Part shown: piece by piece, positions 35,292 through 43,724 of the stretch
Layout of the letters: every line of letters begins with the position of its first letter
Numbering within the stretch: the stretch's first letter is position 1
Assembly: GCF_032062175.1 (NCBI RefSeq)
Contig: NZ_DAMBQK010000017.1
Location: 33,208-97,207, forward strand
Source: Atlantibacter sp032062175
GTDB lineage: Bacteria; Pseudomonadota; Gammaproteobacteria; Enterobacterales; Enterobacteriaceae
DNA length: 64,000 nt
Reading direction: 5' to 3'
Program-made: the position numbers and the translations under genes
The notes under the pieces: model-generated
What the model was told of the DNA's origin: nothing
Seen by the model: the letters and a program-made list of their open reading frames with translations, nothing else
The model's database searches: none

Positions 35292-36042
35292 ATGCCAGGT
35301 GCCGGGTGAAAAACGCCACGGTCGCGTCCAGCGCAGTGGGCGTAATGCGGTGTTTGACGCCAGGCTCCCACTGACAGGTAAGCAATGCGTCGAGCTGCTT
35401 CGCCTGTAGCGCGCGTTGCAGGCGGAAAGATTCTTCTGCGGGCACCACGTCATCCTCTTCGCCGTGCCAGAGCAGCAGGGGCCGGTCCGCCAGTTTCACC
35501 AACTGGTTGGTGACGTCCCATTCCGCCAGCGGCGCGATAACCGCATCCAGTTGGCGCTGGCGTTCCGGCGTGAGTTCAAGTGACGGCGGGAAGAGCGCAG
35601 GCGCGAGCGTAGTGTAAAAACCCGATCCCATCAGGCTCGCCACGCATTTCACGTCTGGATGATGCGTCATGATGCCCAGCGCGGTCATGCCGCCCATCGA
35701 GGCCCCACCCACGCCGAGCCGCTGGTCGGCAATTAAGTTTTCCGCCACCAGCGCATCACGCAACCCGACGAATTCGGTCATATTCTGATGCAGGATTTGC
35801 CAGAAGCGCAGCATCCGCCCCTGGGCATCACCGTTAAACCGTGCGCCGTGCTCGGCGGCATCGGGCATGACTACCCGAAAACCCGCCTGCGCCAGGGCCA
35901 CCGCAAAATAGCTGTACACTAATTTTGACGAGGTAAAACCGTGATAGAAAATCACCGTGGGTAGCGGCTGTGCCGTTTTTCCCGTCGGCGTGGCATGCAC
36001 GGTTTCGATACCCGCGAATTGATGCATTTCCAGCTCAATCAT
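35290..36042 (-). CDS. yjfP: YjfP esterase (alpha/beta hydrolase)
   Basis: 250 residues from MIELEMHQ, with GGGGGACGAG upstream. Oxyanion segment FYHGFTSSKLVYSYFAVALAQAG, nucleophile elbow GGASMGGMTALG with the serine, LLLWHGEEDDVVPAEES with the aspartate, and KHRITPTALDA with the histidine. E. coli YjfP is a carboxylesterase in vitro. The ula genes that border it in E. coli are absent here. Confidence 0.95.
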   Translation of the reverse strand: MIELEMHQFAGIETVHATPTGKTAQPLPTVIFYHGFTSSKLVYSYFAVALAQAGFRVVMPDAAEHGARFNGDAQGRMLRFWQILHQNMTEFVGLRDALVAENLIADQRLGVGGASMGGMTALGIMTHHPDVKCVASLMGSGFYTTLAPALFPPSLELTPERQRQLDAVIAPLAEWDVTNQLVKLADRPLLLWHGEEDDVVPAEESFRLQRALQAKQLDALLTCQWEPGVKHRITPTALDATVAFFTRHLA

Positions 36043-36255
36043 CTCGTCCCCCTTTTTCGTTATTGGCAAGATATGACATGGCGCGGCCTGGGGCGCAAGT
36101 TTGTATGGCCGGCCTAATAAAAAAGCATGATGAGAACCCGGTTACGTTTTTACATCTTGATGCCCGAAAAAAAGCGGGTGAGCTAACAAAATGGGAACCT
36201 TCCCTGTAGGTTCAAAAACAGACGGCACTACACTCAATGGGTCAGGAAACGAGAG

Positions 36256-36570
36256 ATGCGAATGCAAAGATTACTTCCGGTATTACTGGCGATGCTGCTT
36301 ACCGCGTGCGGCTCTCTGCAAGGAACACCGCAACCGGCTCCTCCGGTCACGGACCAGCCGCAGGAGATCCAGCGCTCACAGACCCAGGGCCTGATTCGCA
36401 TGGGGACGGTGAGCGTCATGGAGCGCGGCGCGCCCAGCGACAGCGAGAACGCCATCAAGGCCAAAGCGGTCGCCGCTGGAGCGGATTATTACCAGATTTT
36501 GCTGAACGATGAGACGGTGGTGCCGGGCCAGTGGTACTCCCAGGCAATTTTGTATAAGAAACCGCGTTAA
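36256..36570 (+). CDS. bsmA: BsmA-like biofilm/stress lipoprotein (DUF1471)
   Basis: 104 residues, start after GGAAACGAGAG. The lipobox LLTAC gives an acylated cysteine at about residue 18, so the product is a lipoprotein. A Pro-rich linker precedes the DUF1471 domain (about 42-102: TQGLIRMGTVSVMERGAPSDSE ... GADYYQILLND ... QWYSQAILYK). In E. coli BsmA (YjfO) affects biofilm and stress survival. Same strand as yjfN, 152 bp upstream. Confidence 0.9.
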   Translation: MRMQRLLPVLLAMLLTACGSLQGTPQPAPPVTDQPQEIQRSQTQGLIRMGTVSVMERGAPSDSENAIKAKAVAAGADYYQILLNDETVVPGQWYSQAILYKKPR

Positions 36571-36722
36571 CTTATCGTTTTATTTAGCAAAATTTACATT
36601 GCTTTGCGTCGGCTGATTGTTTTCTGTGCACACTTAATCCCGGGCCGTTATGAATGGATGGGATAACACATCGCGAAGGAATGCCCTGTTACTCATCGGG
36701 GTAATGTGAAATGGAGCTGACT

Positions 36723-36998
36723 ATGAAACGATCAATTGCCTTAACGTCTTTACTGCTGTCTGCCGGTCTGATCACCACCTCCGCGCAGTCGGCGGAAGAT
36801 GTCAGTGCTGACCGGGTAACCGGTCTGAATGAGATTGGCGTGATTGCAGTCAACAGCGTTTCGGGAAGTCCCCAGGATGTTGAACGCGTCATTGCGATGA
36901 AAGCCGATGAACAGGGCGCTTCGTATTATCGCATCGTTCAGATGCAGGAAAATCCGCGAGCCGATAACTGGCAGGTTAAAGCCATTATCTATGCCTGA
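36723..36998 (+). CDS. yjfN: YjfN, small periplasmic DUF1471 protein
   Basis: 91 residues from the ATG at 36723 (GGAG eight bases upstream). Signal peptide to AQSA|ED, then DRVTGLNEIGVIAVNSVSGSPQDVERVIAMKADEQGASYYRIVQM ending AIIYA, a full DUF1471 domain closely matching E. coli YjfN, which has been reported as an activator of the DegP protease. Complete, in contrast to the short yjfY paralog 1.7 kb away. Confidence 0.93.
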   Translation: MKRSIALTSLLLSAGLITTSAQSAEDVSADRVTGLNEIGVIAVNSVSGSPQDVERVIAMKADEQGASYYRIVQMQENPRADNWQVKAIIYA

Positions 36999-37142
36999 AC
37001 AGAAGCAGGCCCGGCGGCCTGCTTTGCTTGTTGAATAACATTTGTAAAATCCAGACATAAATTTTTACATATATTGAGTAAATATTATCCCGCCGATGCC
37101 GTTTAACCGGGCAACTCAACTCGGTTGGTATAAGGGATAATT

Positions 37143-39077
37143 ATGAAAACCATTTTCCAGCGCATCGGGCTGGGTACCAAACTCTCCCTGTTTGCGGGCA
37201 TTTCGTTCGCCTGTCTGTTTCTGACATTTACCCTGATATTAAGCCATCAGGCCAGCCAACAGCTGGAGTCGCTGGCGCGGGAAGATTTAAAAAGCCAGAA
37301 CAGCGGTGTCGTAGACATGGTGCAAATGTTCGACGCCACGCTGACCGAAGAGGTCAGCAACTATACCACTCTGCTAAATAGTTTTATTCCTCAGCCCATT
37401 ACCCGCGATGCCGCGCAAATGCAGGCGCTAAATAGCCAGAGCGTTCCGCTGCTTAAGGGCGGCGAACTGTCGCTGCACGAGAACAATGCGTTAACTGATG
37501 ATTTCCAGACGCGAACCGGCGCTATCGCGACGCTATTTGTGCGTAGCGGCGATGATTACGTGCGCGTGGCGACATCGTTGCGTAAAGAAGACGGCACCCG
37601 GGCGGTTGGCACCCAACTGGACCGCGCCAGCCCGGCCTGGCTGCCGATGAGTAAAGGTGAAATCTATCGCGGGCTAACACAGCTTTTCGGCAAGCGCTAC
37701 ATCACCCAATATCAGCCGGTAAAAGACGAGCAGGGCAACGTTATCGCCGTGCTGTTTGTGGGTGTGGATATTTCATCCTCCTGGCAACTGATGCGCGAAA
37801 AAATCCTCAGCCGCAAGCTGGGTGACAGCGGCCATTTTTACGTGATTAACCGCCAGCCGGGCGAGCTGTTTGGCCAATATCTGTTCCATCGCGATGCCGA
37901 AGGGCAAAAGCCGCGGTTGCCTGAAGATATCGGTCAGCATCTGCTGACCGATAGCGAAGGTGAACTGACCTGGCAGCGCGACACAGGTGACACCGCATTA
38001 ATGACCTTCACCCATGTTCCGGGATGGGATTGGGTAGTCGTAGGTGAAGTAGACCGGGGCACCCTTCTCGCTCACATTGACCAACTCCGTAACCAATTTT
38101 TGCTGGCCGGTCTGGTCATCAGCTTGCTGTTCGCCATTCTGTTTGATTTCACCACTCGCCGTCTGCTTACCGCACCGCTGCGTAACGTGATTGGCCTTGC
38201 GCAGCAGTATGGCGCAGGCGACTTGCGTTCCAGCATCACCACGCGCCGTCAGGATGAGGTGGGTGAACTGTTCGCCGCCATCAACAGTATGGGCAACGGC
38301 TTGCAGCAGATCGTGACACAAGTGCGCGACGCCGCCGCCGACATTAGCTACGGCACCGATGAACTGGCGGCAGACAGCCACGATATCAGCGAGCAAATCA
38401 ACAAGCAGGCCAGCAGCGTGGAAGAGACGTCCGCCAGCATGGAACAGCTGACGGCCACGGTAGAGCAGAATGCCGAAAACATGGTGCAGACCCAGAATTA
38501 TATGCAGCAGGCGTCACACGCAGTGCATGTCGGCGGCGATACCGTTACGAATGCGGTGTCGACCATGAACGCCATCCGCGACGCCTCGCAGCGAATCGCC
38601 GATATCACCCATGTGATTGAGTCGATTGCCTTCCAGACCAATATTCTGGCGCTGAACGCCGCGGTGGAAGCCGCCCGCGCAGGCGAGCATGGTAAAGGGT
38701 TCGCGGTTGTGGCGCAGGAAGTGCGGGCGCTGGCGGCGCGTAGCGCCAACGCGGTAAAGGAAATCGATGCGTTAATTGAGGACACGCTGCATAAAGTTAC
38801 CGAAGGGCACCAGCTTTCTGAGCGTACCCGACAGGCGATGGAGCAGATTATCCACCATATCGATCAGGTGAACTTACTGGTAACGCACAGCAGCCAGGCA
38901 TCCCACGAGCAGTCGGCGGGGATACAGCAGGTTAATCTGGCGATGAACCATATCGGCGAAGCGACCCATATCAACGCCGAACGGGTATCGCGCAGCGAGC
39001 AAACGGCGCAAACGCTGCGCGATAAGGGCCACCATCTTAATACGCTGGTAAGCGTATTCCGCTTACGCAGCAGTTAA
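37143..39077 (+). CDS. Methyl-accepting chemotaxis protein with a periplasmic Cache-type sensor
   Basis: 644 residues. Membrane helices at about 14-33 and 318-336 flank a periplasmic Cache_3/Cache_2-type domain (TGAIATLFVRSGDDYVRVATSL, SKGEIYRGLTQLFGKRYITQYQPV). HAMP (about 338-395) and a coiled signalling domain follow; its tip is ALNAAVEAARAGEHGKGFAVV near 503-523. No NWETF-type CheR-binding pentapeptide at the end (VFRLRSS). Not at this place in E. coli K-12. Its stop shares TTAA with that of aidB. Ligand unknown. Confidence 0.93.
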   Translation: MKTIFQRIGLGTKLSLFAGISFACLFLTFTLILSHQASQQLESLAREDLKSQNSGVVDMVQMFDATLTEEVSNYTTLLNSFIPQPITRDAAQMQALNSQSVPLLKGGELSLHENNALTDDFQTRTGAIATLFVRSGDDYVRVATSLRKEDGTRAVGTQLDRASPAWLPMSKGEIYRGLTQLFGKRYITQYQPVKDEQGNVIAVLFVGVDISSSWQLMREKILSRKLGDSGHFYVINRQPGELFGQYLFHRDAEGQKPRLPEDIGQHLLTDSEGELTWQRDTGDTALMTFTHVPGWDWVVVGEVDRGTLLAHIDQLRNQFLLAGLVISLLFAILFDFTTRRLLTAPLRNVIGLAQQYGAGDLRSSITTRRQDEVGELFAAINSMGNGLQQIVTQVRDAAADISYGTDELAADSHDISEQINKQASSVEETSASMEQLTATVEQNAENMVQTQNYMQQASHAVHVGGDTVTNAVSTMNAIRDASQRIADITHVIESIAFQTNILALNAAVEAARAGEHGKGFAVVAQEVRALAARSANAVKEIDALIEDTLHKVTEGHQLSERTRQAMEQIIHHIDQVNLLVTHSSQASHEQSAGIQQVNLAMNHIGEATHINAERVSRSEQTAQTLRDKGHHLNTLVSVFRLRSS

Positions 39078-40708
39078 CCGATGCCGCCCGTGGCGCGCAG
39101 CAGGACGTCGGAAAGGCATTTTTCCGCCACCTGGGCGTCGCCACGCGGGTCGAGCATCATCTGGCACCAGGATTCCGCCGTGGGCACCGAGGCGGTGCGT
39201 AACAGCTGCGCCCCGGTCGCCAGCCGATAAAGCTGACGGGTAATAGCGCGCCCGTCGGCCTCATTCGGTTTGCGTAACCGCTGGGCCAATTGTCGCCAGG
39301 CGCGGTCAAAATGTCGGTTCTGGCCTTTAACGTCGTCGAACTCGCTGCTCAGCATCTCCATTACGCCGGGCTGTTTCGCCAGCACCCGCAGCACATCCAG
39401 GCACATGATATTGCCGGAGCCCTCCCAAATGCTGTTGACCGGCATTTCACGATACAAACGCGGCAGCTCGCTCTCTTCGCAGTAGCCGATGCCGCCCAAC
39501 ACCTCCATCGCCTCCGCCACAAACGGAATCCCCGCTTTGCAGACGTTGAATTTTGCCGCAGGGGTCATCAGGCGGCAAAACGCCCGTTCCCGCTCATCCT
39601 CCTGCGCTTCCCAGGCGCGGGCCAGACGGAACAGCAGCGCGGTTTGCCCTTCCAGCTGTAGCGCCATACGTCCTAAAACCTGGCGCATCAGCGGCTGGTC
39701 GATCAGGTTCTTACCGAACGCCTGCCGTTGATGGGCGTGATATAACGCGACCGACAGCGCGCGGCGCATCAGGCCGTGGCTGCCCAGCGCGCAGTCGAAG
39801 CGGGTCAGCGCGCCCATTTTCAAAATCTGGCGCACGCCTTCGCCCTCATCGCCCAGCAGCCAGCCCAGCGCATCGCAGAATTCCGCTTCGCTGCTGGCGT
39901 TAGATCGGTTGCCCAGTTTGTCTTTCAGCCGCTCGAGACGTACCGCGTTACGCTGTCCGTCGGGTAAAAAACGTGGCACCAGGAAGCAGGACAACCCGCC
40001 TTTTGCCTGGGCCAGCACCAGATGCCCGTCACTTTGCGGCACCGAGTAAAACCATTTATGCCCCACCAGCCGATAGGCTTCGCCGGGGCCGGGGCTAGCC
40101 ACAGGCTCCGCGCGGGTGGTATTAGTAAGAACGTCTGAACCGCCCTGCTTCTCGGTCATCCCCATGCCAATCAACAACCCGCGCTTTTGCCCGGCAGGCT
40201 GGAGATGAGCATCGTAGCGGTCGCTGAGCAGCGGTTTGGTCCAGTCGCTGAACGCCGAAGGCAGTGACTGAAGCAACAAAGGCGTGGCGGCAAAGGTCAT
40301 GGTCACCGGGCAGAGCGTACCCGCCTCCACCTGGGCATGAAGAATAAAACGCGCGGCGCGGGCCACGAATGAACCGCGCCGCCGGTCTTCCTGCCACGGC
40401 AGATTGTGCACCCGGTTGGCGAAAAGCCCCTGCATCAGCAGATGCCACGCCGGATGAAAACGCACGTCGTCGAGCCGCTCGCCGCTGGCGTCATAGCGTA
40501 ATAATTCAGGCGGGTTAGCGTTGGCCAGACGGCCCAGCTCAAGGGATTCGGCGGTGCCCAGTTGCTGGCCGATGCTGGCCAGCAGTTCTGCATCCCAGGC
40601 GGCGTCCTCACGCTGCACGGCTTCGCGTAGCGCGGTGTCGGATAAAAAGAGATTACTGTTGTTTAACGGGATGGGCTGGTTGAAAACGGTATGAGTTTGC
40701 CATTGCAT
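39074..40708 (-). CDS. aidB: AidB, DNA-binding acyl-CoA-dehydrogenase-family protein of the adaptive response
   Basis: 544 residues from MQWQTHTVFNQPIPLNNSN, with GGAGGG upstream; an ATG five codons earlier is not used in the family. FAD-binding acyl-CoA dehydrogenase fold with GMGMTEKQGGSDV, WFYSVPQSD, FLVPRFLPDG, LKDKLGNRSNAS and NSIWEGSGNIMCLD. In E. coli it is induced by alkylation through Ada and binds double-stranded DNA. Start and body match; the last residues (RATGGIG) are slightly shorter. Confidence 0.96.
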   Translation of the reverse strand: MQWQTHTVFNQPIPLNNSNLFLSDTALREAVQREDAAWDAELLASIGQQLGTAESLELGRLANANPPELLRYDASGERLDDVRFHPAWHLLMQGLFANRVHNLPWQEDRRRGSFVARAARFILHAQVEAGTLCPVTMTFAATPLLLQSLPSAFSDWTKPLLSDRYDAHLQPAGQKRGLLIGMGMTEKQGGSDVLTNTTRAEPVASPGPGEAYRLVGHKWFYSVPQSDGHLVLAQAKGGLSCFLVPRFLPDGQRNAVRLERLKDKLGNRSNASSEAEFCDALGWLLGDEGEGVRQILKMGALTRFDCALGSHGLMRRALSVALYHAHQRQAFGKNLIDQPLMRQVLGRMALQLEGQTALLFRLARAWEAQEDERERAFCRLMTPAAKFNVCKAGIPFVAEAMEVLGGIGYCEESELPRLYREMPVNSIWEGSGNIMCLDVLRVLAKQPGVMEMLSSEFDDVKGQNRHFDRAWRQLAQRLRKPNEADGRAITRQLYRLATGAQLLRTASVPTAESWCQMMLDPRGDAQVAEKCLSDVLLRATGGIG

Positions 40709-40819
40709 CCTGTTTCCCTCCATAAATCGGCAACGCCTTTAGTATGGACGCCGGGAAAAGTTATGCAGGGAAAGGGATCACAAAGCGGGGCGGTGAAGCC
40801 ACGGAACAAGAAAGTCGCG

Positions 40820-40857
40820 ATCAATGGAAAAGACGGCAGCGCCGCTTTTCCATTGAT
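40820..40857. repeat. Long near-perfect hairpin between yjfC and aidB
   Basis: A 13-bp perfect arm pair ATCAATGGAAAAG / CTTTTCCATTGAT, continuing inward (after one unpaired A) with CGGC/GCCG around AGC. No T-run follows, so it is not a canonical terminator; it may still mark the end of the yjfI-yjfC transcript. Confidence 0.7.
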
Positions 40858-40899
40858 GATTATCCCCAATGAGATTTATTTTATATGCTCGAGGTTAGT

Positions 40900-42063
40900 T
40901 CAACCCGCAATATAATGAGGAACAAAGCGAGAGGTATCTTTAGTAATTAACGTGTTATCTTCGCGTATGCCCATACCTACCGCTTCATCATCAACAACCC
41001 AACTACCGATAAGCGTATAGCTATCCCCGAAGCGCGGCAACGGCTGAAATGCCTGGAAAATAACCGGTTCATCCGCGTAATCTCCCTCCGCGCTATCAAT
41101 CACGTTTTGCTGGCTGTCATATATCGTGATATTTCCACCTTCACGCGAAAATAGCGGTTTTTTCACATAGCTTTCCCCCGCTTTAATTAACGGTTTTTCA
41201 TTATCGAACCAGGCAGGTAACAGATTTGGATGTTCGGGAAAATAACGCCACAACAGCGGCATTAAACCTTTATTGCTCAGGATGCTCTTCCATAATGGCT
41301 CAATCCACTGTTCTCGGCTTTTACGCAACAGCGGGCCATTTTCATCACGCATCATCCACTCCAGCGGGTAAAGTTTGAACGCCTGCTGAATCACATTGTC
41401 TTGTAAATCGGTCAGGCTGCCGCCAACGCCTAATCCAATATCTTCGATGTAAATAAAACGCGTCTCGAGCCCTGCCTGATGTGCGCAATCCTCAAGGTAC
41501 AGAACCGTTCCCCGGTCTTCCTCAGTATCTTTACAGCAGCATAAATACAGCGGACCGCCGTTATTCAATTCCCCGAGGCGCGCGATCAGCTTGTCCTGAA
41601 TGGCATTGTACTGATCGGCTTCACGCGGTATGAGACCTTGTTTACGCGCATCTTCCATCCATACCCATTGAAAGTAGGCGGACTCGTATAGCGAAGTCGG
41701 CGTATCGGCATTGTATTCCAGTAATTTAACCGGGCCTTTTCCCGTCCAGACAAAGTCCATACGCCCATATAAGGAAGGATCGTTATTGCGCCAGCTTTCA
41801 GCTATGGCATCCCAATAAAGCGGCGGAATAGCCAGCTGCTTCATGACGGATTCGCTTTTTAACGCCCGATCGACAACTTCAAGGCACATCTGATGCAATT
41901 CCGCCGTCGGCTTTTCAATCTGCTCTTCTATCTGCCGCAACGTGAAGCGATATGCACGGCTTTCATCCCAATAAATTTCGTTATCGATAATATGGAAATT
42001 AAAACCATGCTCCTGGGCAATGCGATCTAAATTTTGCCTTACCGGGACATTATGACGCAGCAT
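40900..42063 (-). CDS. yjfC: YjfC, glutathionylspermidine-synthase-like ATP-grasp protein
   Basis: 387 residues from MLRHNVPVRQNLDRIA, the E. coli start; the frame is open 66 codons further but that part is a shadow of yjfM. GSP_synth/ATP-grasp family: NEIYWDESRAYRF, KLLEYNADTPTSLYES, VKKPLFSREGGNITI and SYTLIGSWVVDDEAVGMGIRE hold the nucleotide and metal residues. It lacks the amidase half of bifunctional Gsp enzymes. Substrate unknown; paralogous to YgiC. One base separates it from the yjfM stop. Confidence 0.94.
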   Translation of the reverse strand: MLRHNVPVRQNLDRIAQEHGFNFHIIDNEIYWDESRAYRFTLRQIEEQIEKPTAELHQMCLEVVDRALKSESVMKQLAIPPLYWDAIAESWRNNDPSLYGRMDFVWTGKGPVKLLEYNADTPTSLYESAYFQWVWMEDARKQGLIPREADQYNAIQDKLIARLGELNNGGPLYLCCCKDTEEDRGTVLYLEDCAHQAGLETRFIYIEDIGLGVGGSLTDLQDNVIQQAFKLYPLEWMMRDENGPLLRKSREQWIEPLWKSILSNKGLMPLLWRYFPEHPNLLPAWFDNEKPLIKAGESYVKKPLFSREGGNITIYDSQQNVIDSAEGDYADEPVIFQAFQPLPRFGDSYTLIGSWVVDDEAVGMGIREDNTLITKDTSRFVPHYIAG

Positions 42064-42064
42064 A

Positions 42065-42643
42065 TTAACCTCCCCAACTTCCACGGGCGCTGGAAGAATG
42101 ACCAAAGCCGCCACGTGAAACGGTGGTTGTACTTTTTGACGCGGCCTTGCCGGAACCGGTTCGCCAGGTATATTCGCCGTGGTTGTTAGACCAGACAGGA
42201 CGGGAAACATAGCCGCCGCCGCTGCTGACATAATAATTATCCCGGTTTTGGTGAACGGCATTAGCCAGCAAAAAACCCATCATTATTGGAGAGCAGTTAC
42301 CGGAAACATTATCCAGATAACAATTATGATACGATTTTTCACATTCATCGCGCGTCAGGTTAGTTGGCACCTCTTTAGCGAAATTTGCTTTTGCATTGTT
42401 CCAGGCGTCATTACAAACCTGGGCGGAGTTCCCAGCGTTGATACACTCCAACGGCGAGGCATAGAATACCCCATCATCTGATTTTTCATCCTCGTCACAG
42501 CCATTAAGCGCAATTAATGCCACACCGCTCATAATTGCTAACGTTAATACCGCTGAGCTTTTTCTTCGCGGCAAATGCGTTAGCATGGCGGTGTCACCCG
42601 GCTGGCGTACCCTTCCTGATTTGTTATTTTTTTTGCGACTCAT
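42065..42643 (-). CDS. yjfM: YjfM, DUF1190 lipoprotein (YgiB-like)
   Basis: 192 residues. A long basic N-terminus with RR precedes a hydrophobic stretch and lipobox ALNGC (Cys49), so the mature protein should be a lipoprotein. The DUF1190 part is Cys-rich (C63, C72 and others) and ends TTTVSRGGFGHSSSARGSWGG, the Gly/Ser-rich tail shared with YgiB. The pairing of a DUF1190 lipoprotein with an ATP-grasp enzyme repeats the ygiB-ygiC arrangement. It may be the enzyme's envelope partner (inference). Confidence 0.88.
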   Translation of the reverse strand: MSRKKNNKSGRVRQPGDTAMLTHLPRRKSSAVLTLAIMSGVALIALNGCDEDEKSDDGVFYASPLECINAGNSAQVCNDAWNNAKANFAKEVPTNLTRDECEKSYHNCYLDNVSGNCSPIMMGFLLANAVHQNRDNYYVSSGGGYVSRPVWSNNHGEYTWRTGSGKAASKSTTTVSRGGFGHSSSARGSWGG

Positions 42644-42652
42644 GATACTACC

Positions 42653-43051
42653 CTACCAGGTCATACAGGCTGCGTTAAATATCCCACCGGCTAATGCCGC
42701 AGTGCCCATAAATAACCCTGCTGCCAGGTTGCCATTAATGATTTTTTCGCTGAGTTTAGGCATGTACATTCTTACGCAGCCGTAAACAAGAAGCTGTACA
42801 ATGAGGGCAACAAGCCCCCAGATTAAATAATCCGGCACGCTCACTGCATTTATCGCTGCGCTGGAAAGCGGTATCATGTATCCAAGGATCGAGCCACTAA
42901 AGGCCAGTGCTGCCGCAAGATTATCATTCTTAATTAATTGCCATTCATTATGCGGAGTAATTCTGGTATAGATAAATAAAAACATTGCGACCATACCTAC
43001 GCCAATAAAAAAATATGTACAGAATGCTGATAACCCTATAAATACATTCAT
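42653..43051 (-). CDS. yjfL: YjfL, DUF350 inner membrane protein
   Basis: 132 residues with four hydrophobic helices (about 7-28, 45-65, 75-92, 105-128). DUF350 proteins are small four-helix membrane proteins often found beside PspA-like and ATP-grasp genes. Starts 4 bp after yjfK. Function unknown. Confidence 0.9.
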   Translation of the reverse strand: MNVFIGLSAFCTYFFIGVGMVAMFLFIYTRITPHNEWQLIKNDNLAAALAFSGSILGYMIPLSSAAINAVSVPDYLIWGLVALIVQLLVYGCVRMYMPKLSEKIINGNLAAGLFMGTAALAGGIFNAACMTW

Positions 43052-43055
43052 CGAT

Positions 43056-43724
43056 TCAACCTATGACCTGCAGTCCACTGCGTGATATATCCACACCTAA
43101 TGACCAGGAGATCAGCCATTCAGGTTCCTGTTGCTCGTTAAATGTCTCTTCGCCTGAAATAAGTAAATATTCAAAGCAATCGGCGTTAACGTTTCGTTGA
43201 TAAAGCATACAGAAATTATTGAGCTCCCACGTTTCCCGGTCGCTATTCTCAACATTTTCCAGCAAATAAATCGGTTCTACCGCTTTATTTTCAAGCGGAT
43301 TAAATACGCGTTGCCATGTTTTTCCTCCCCAGTTTAAATTGGGTTCCCCTATGGTTTTGGCGTCAATAGCATTATGCCAGGCTTCACGTGTCGAAATCCC
43401 TGCACTTTTTGAATAAACAAAAAACTTTATATCTTCGATACATGAATCATCTTTCCCCCCGGTGGTGTTTATTTGTAAAAATTCATCCCCGGAGGTGTAA
43501 TAGCGATAAATATTACACCCAGCCCCCATATCAATAAAGCCGGTCGCCGCGATGGTATAATCTTCAGACGGAATTTCAATAAGATAGCTATCACCTAACA
43601 GACGAAAATCAACCGTATCGATTTCAAAACCTGCATTGAGGTGTAAGCCTAAAGGGCCCTTGTCGCAGGCAGTCATCGTGTCATTGTGGAATAAATGACG
43701 TACCCGGCTAAATAATGAAGTCAT
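43056..43724 (-). CDS. yjfK: YjfK, DUF2491 protein
   Basis: 222 residues, soluble, no signal peptide. DUF2491 body (GFEIDTVDFRLLGDSYLIEIPSEDYTIAATGFID ... GCNIYRYYTSGDEFLQINTTGG). Its ATG overlaps the stop of the upstream channel gene (ATGA). Family without assigned activity; always seen with the yjfJ-type PspA paralog. Confidence 0.88.
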   Translation of the reverse strand: MTSLFSRVRHLFHNDTMTACDKGPLGLHLNAGFEIDTVDFRLLGDSYLIEIPSEDYTIAATGFIDMGAGCNIYRYYTSGDEFLQINTTGGKDDSCIEDIKFFVYSKSAGISTREAWHNAIDAKTIGEPNLNWGGKTWQRVFNPLENKAVEPIYLLENVENSDRETWELNNFCMLYQRNVNADCFEYLLISGEETFNEQQEPEWLISWSLGVDISRSGLQVIG

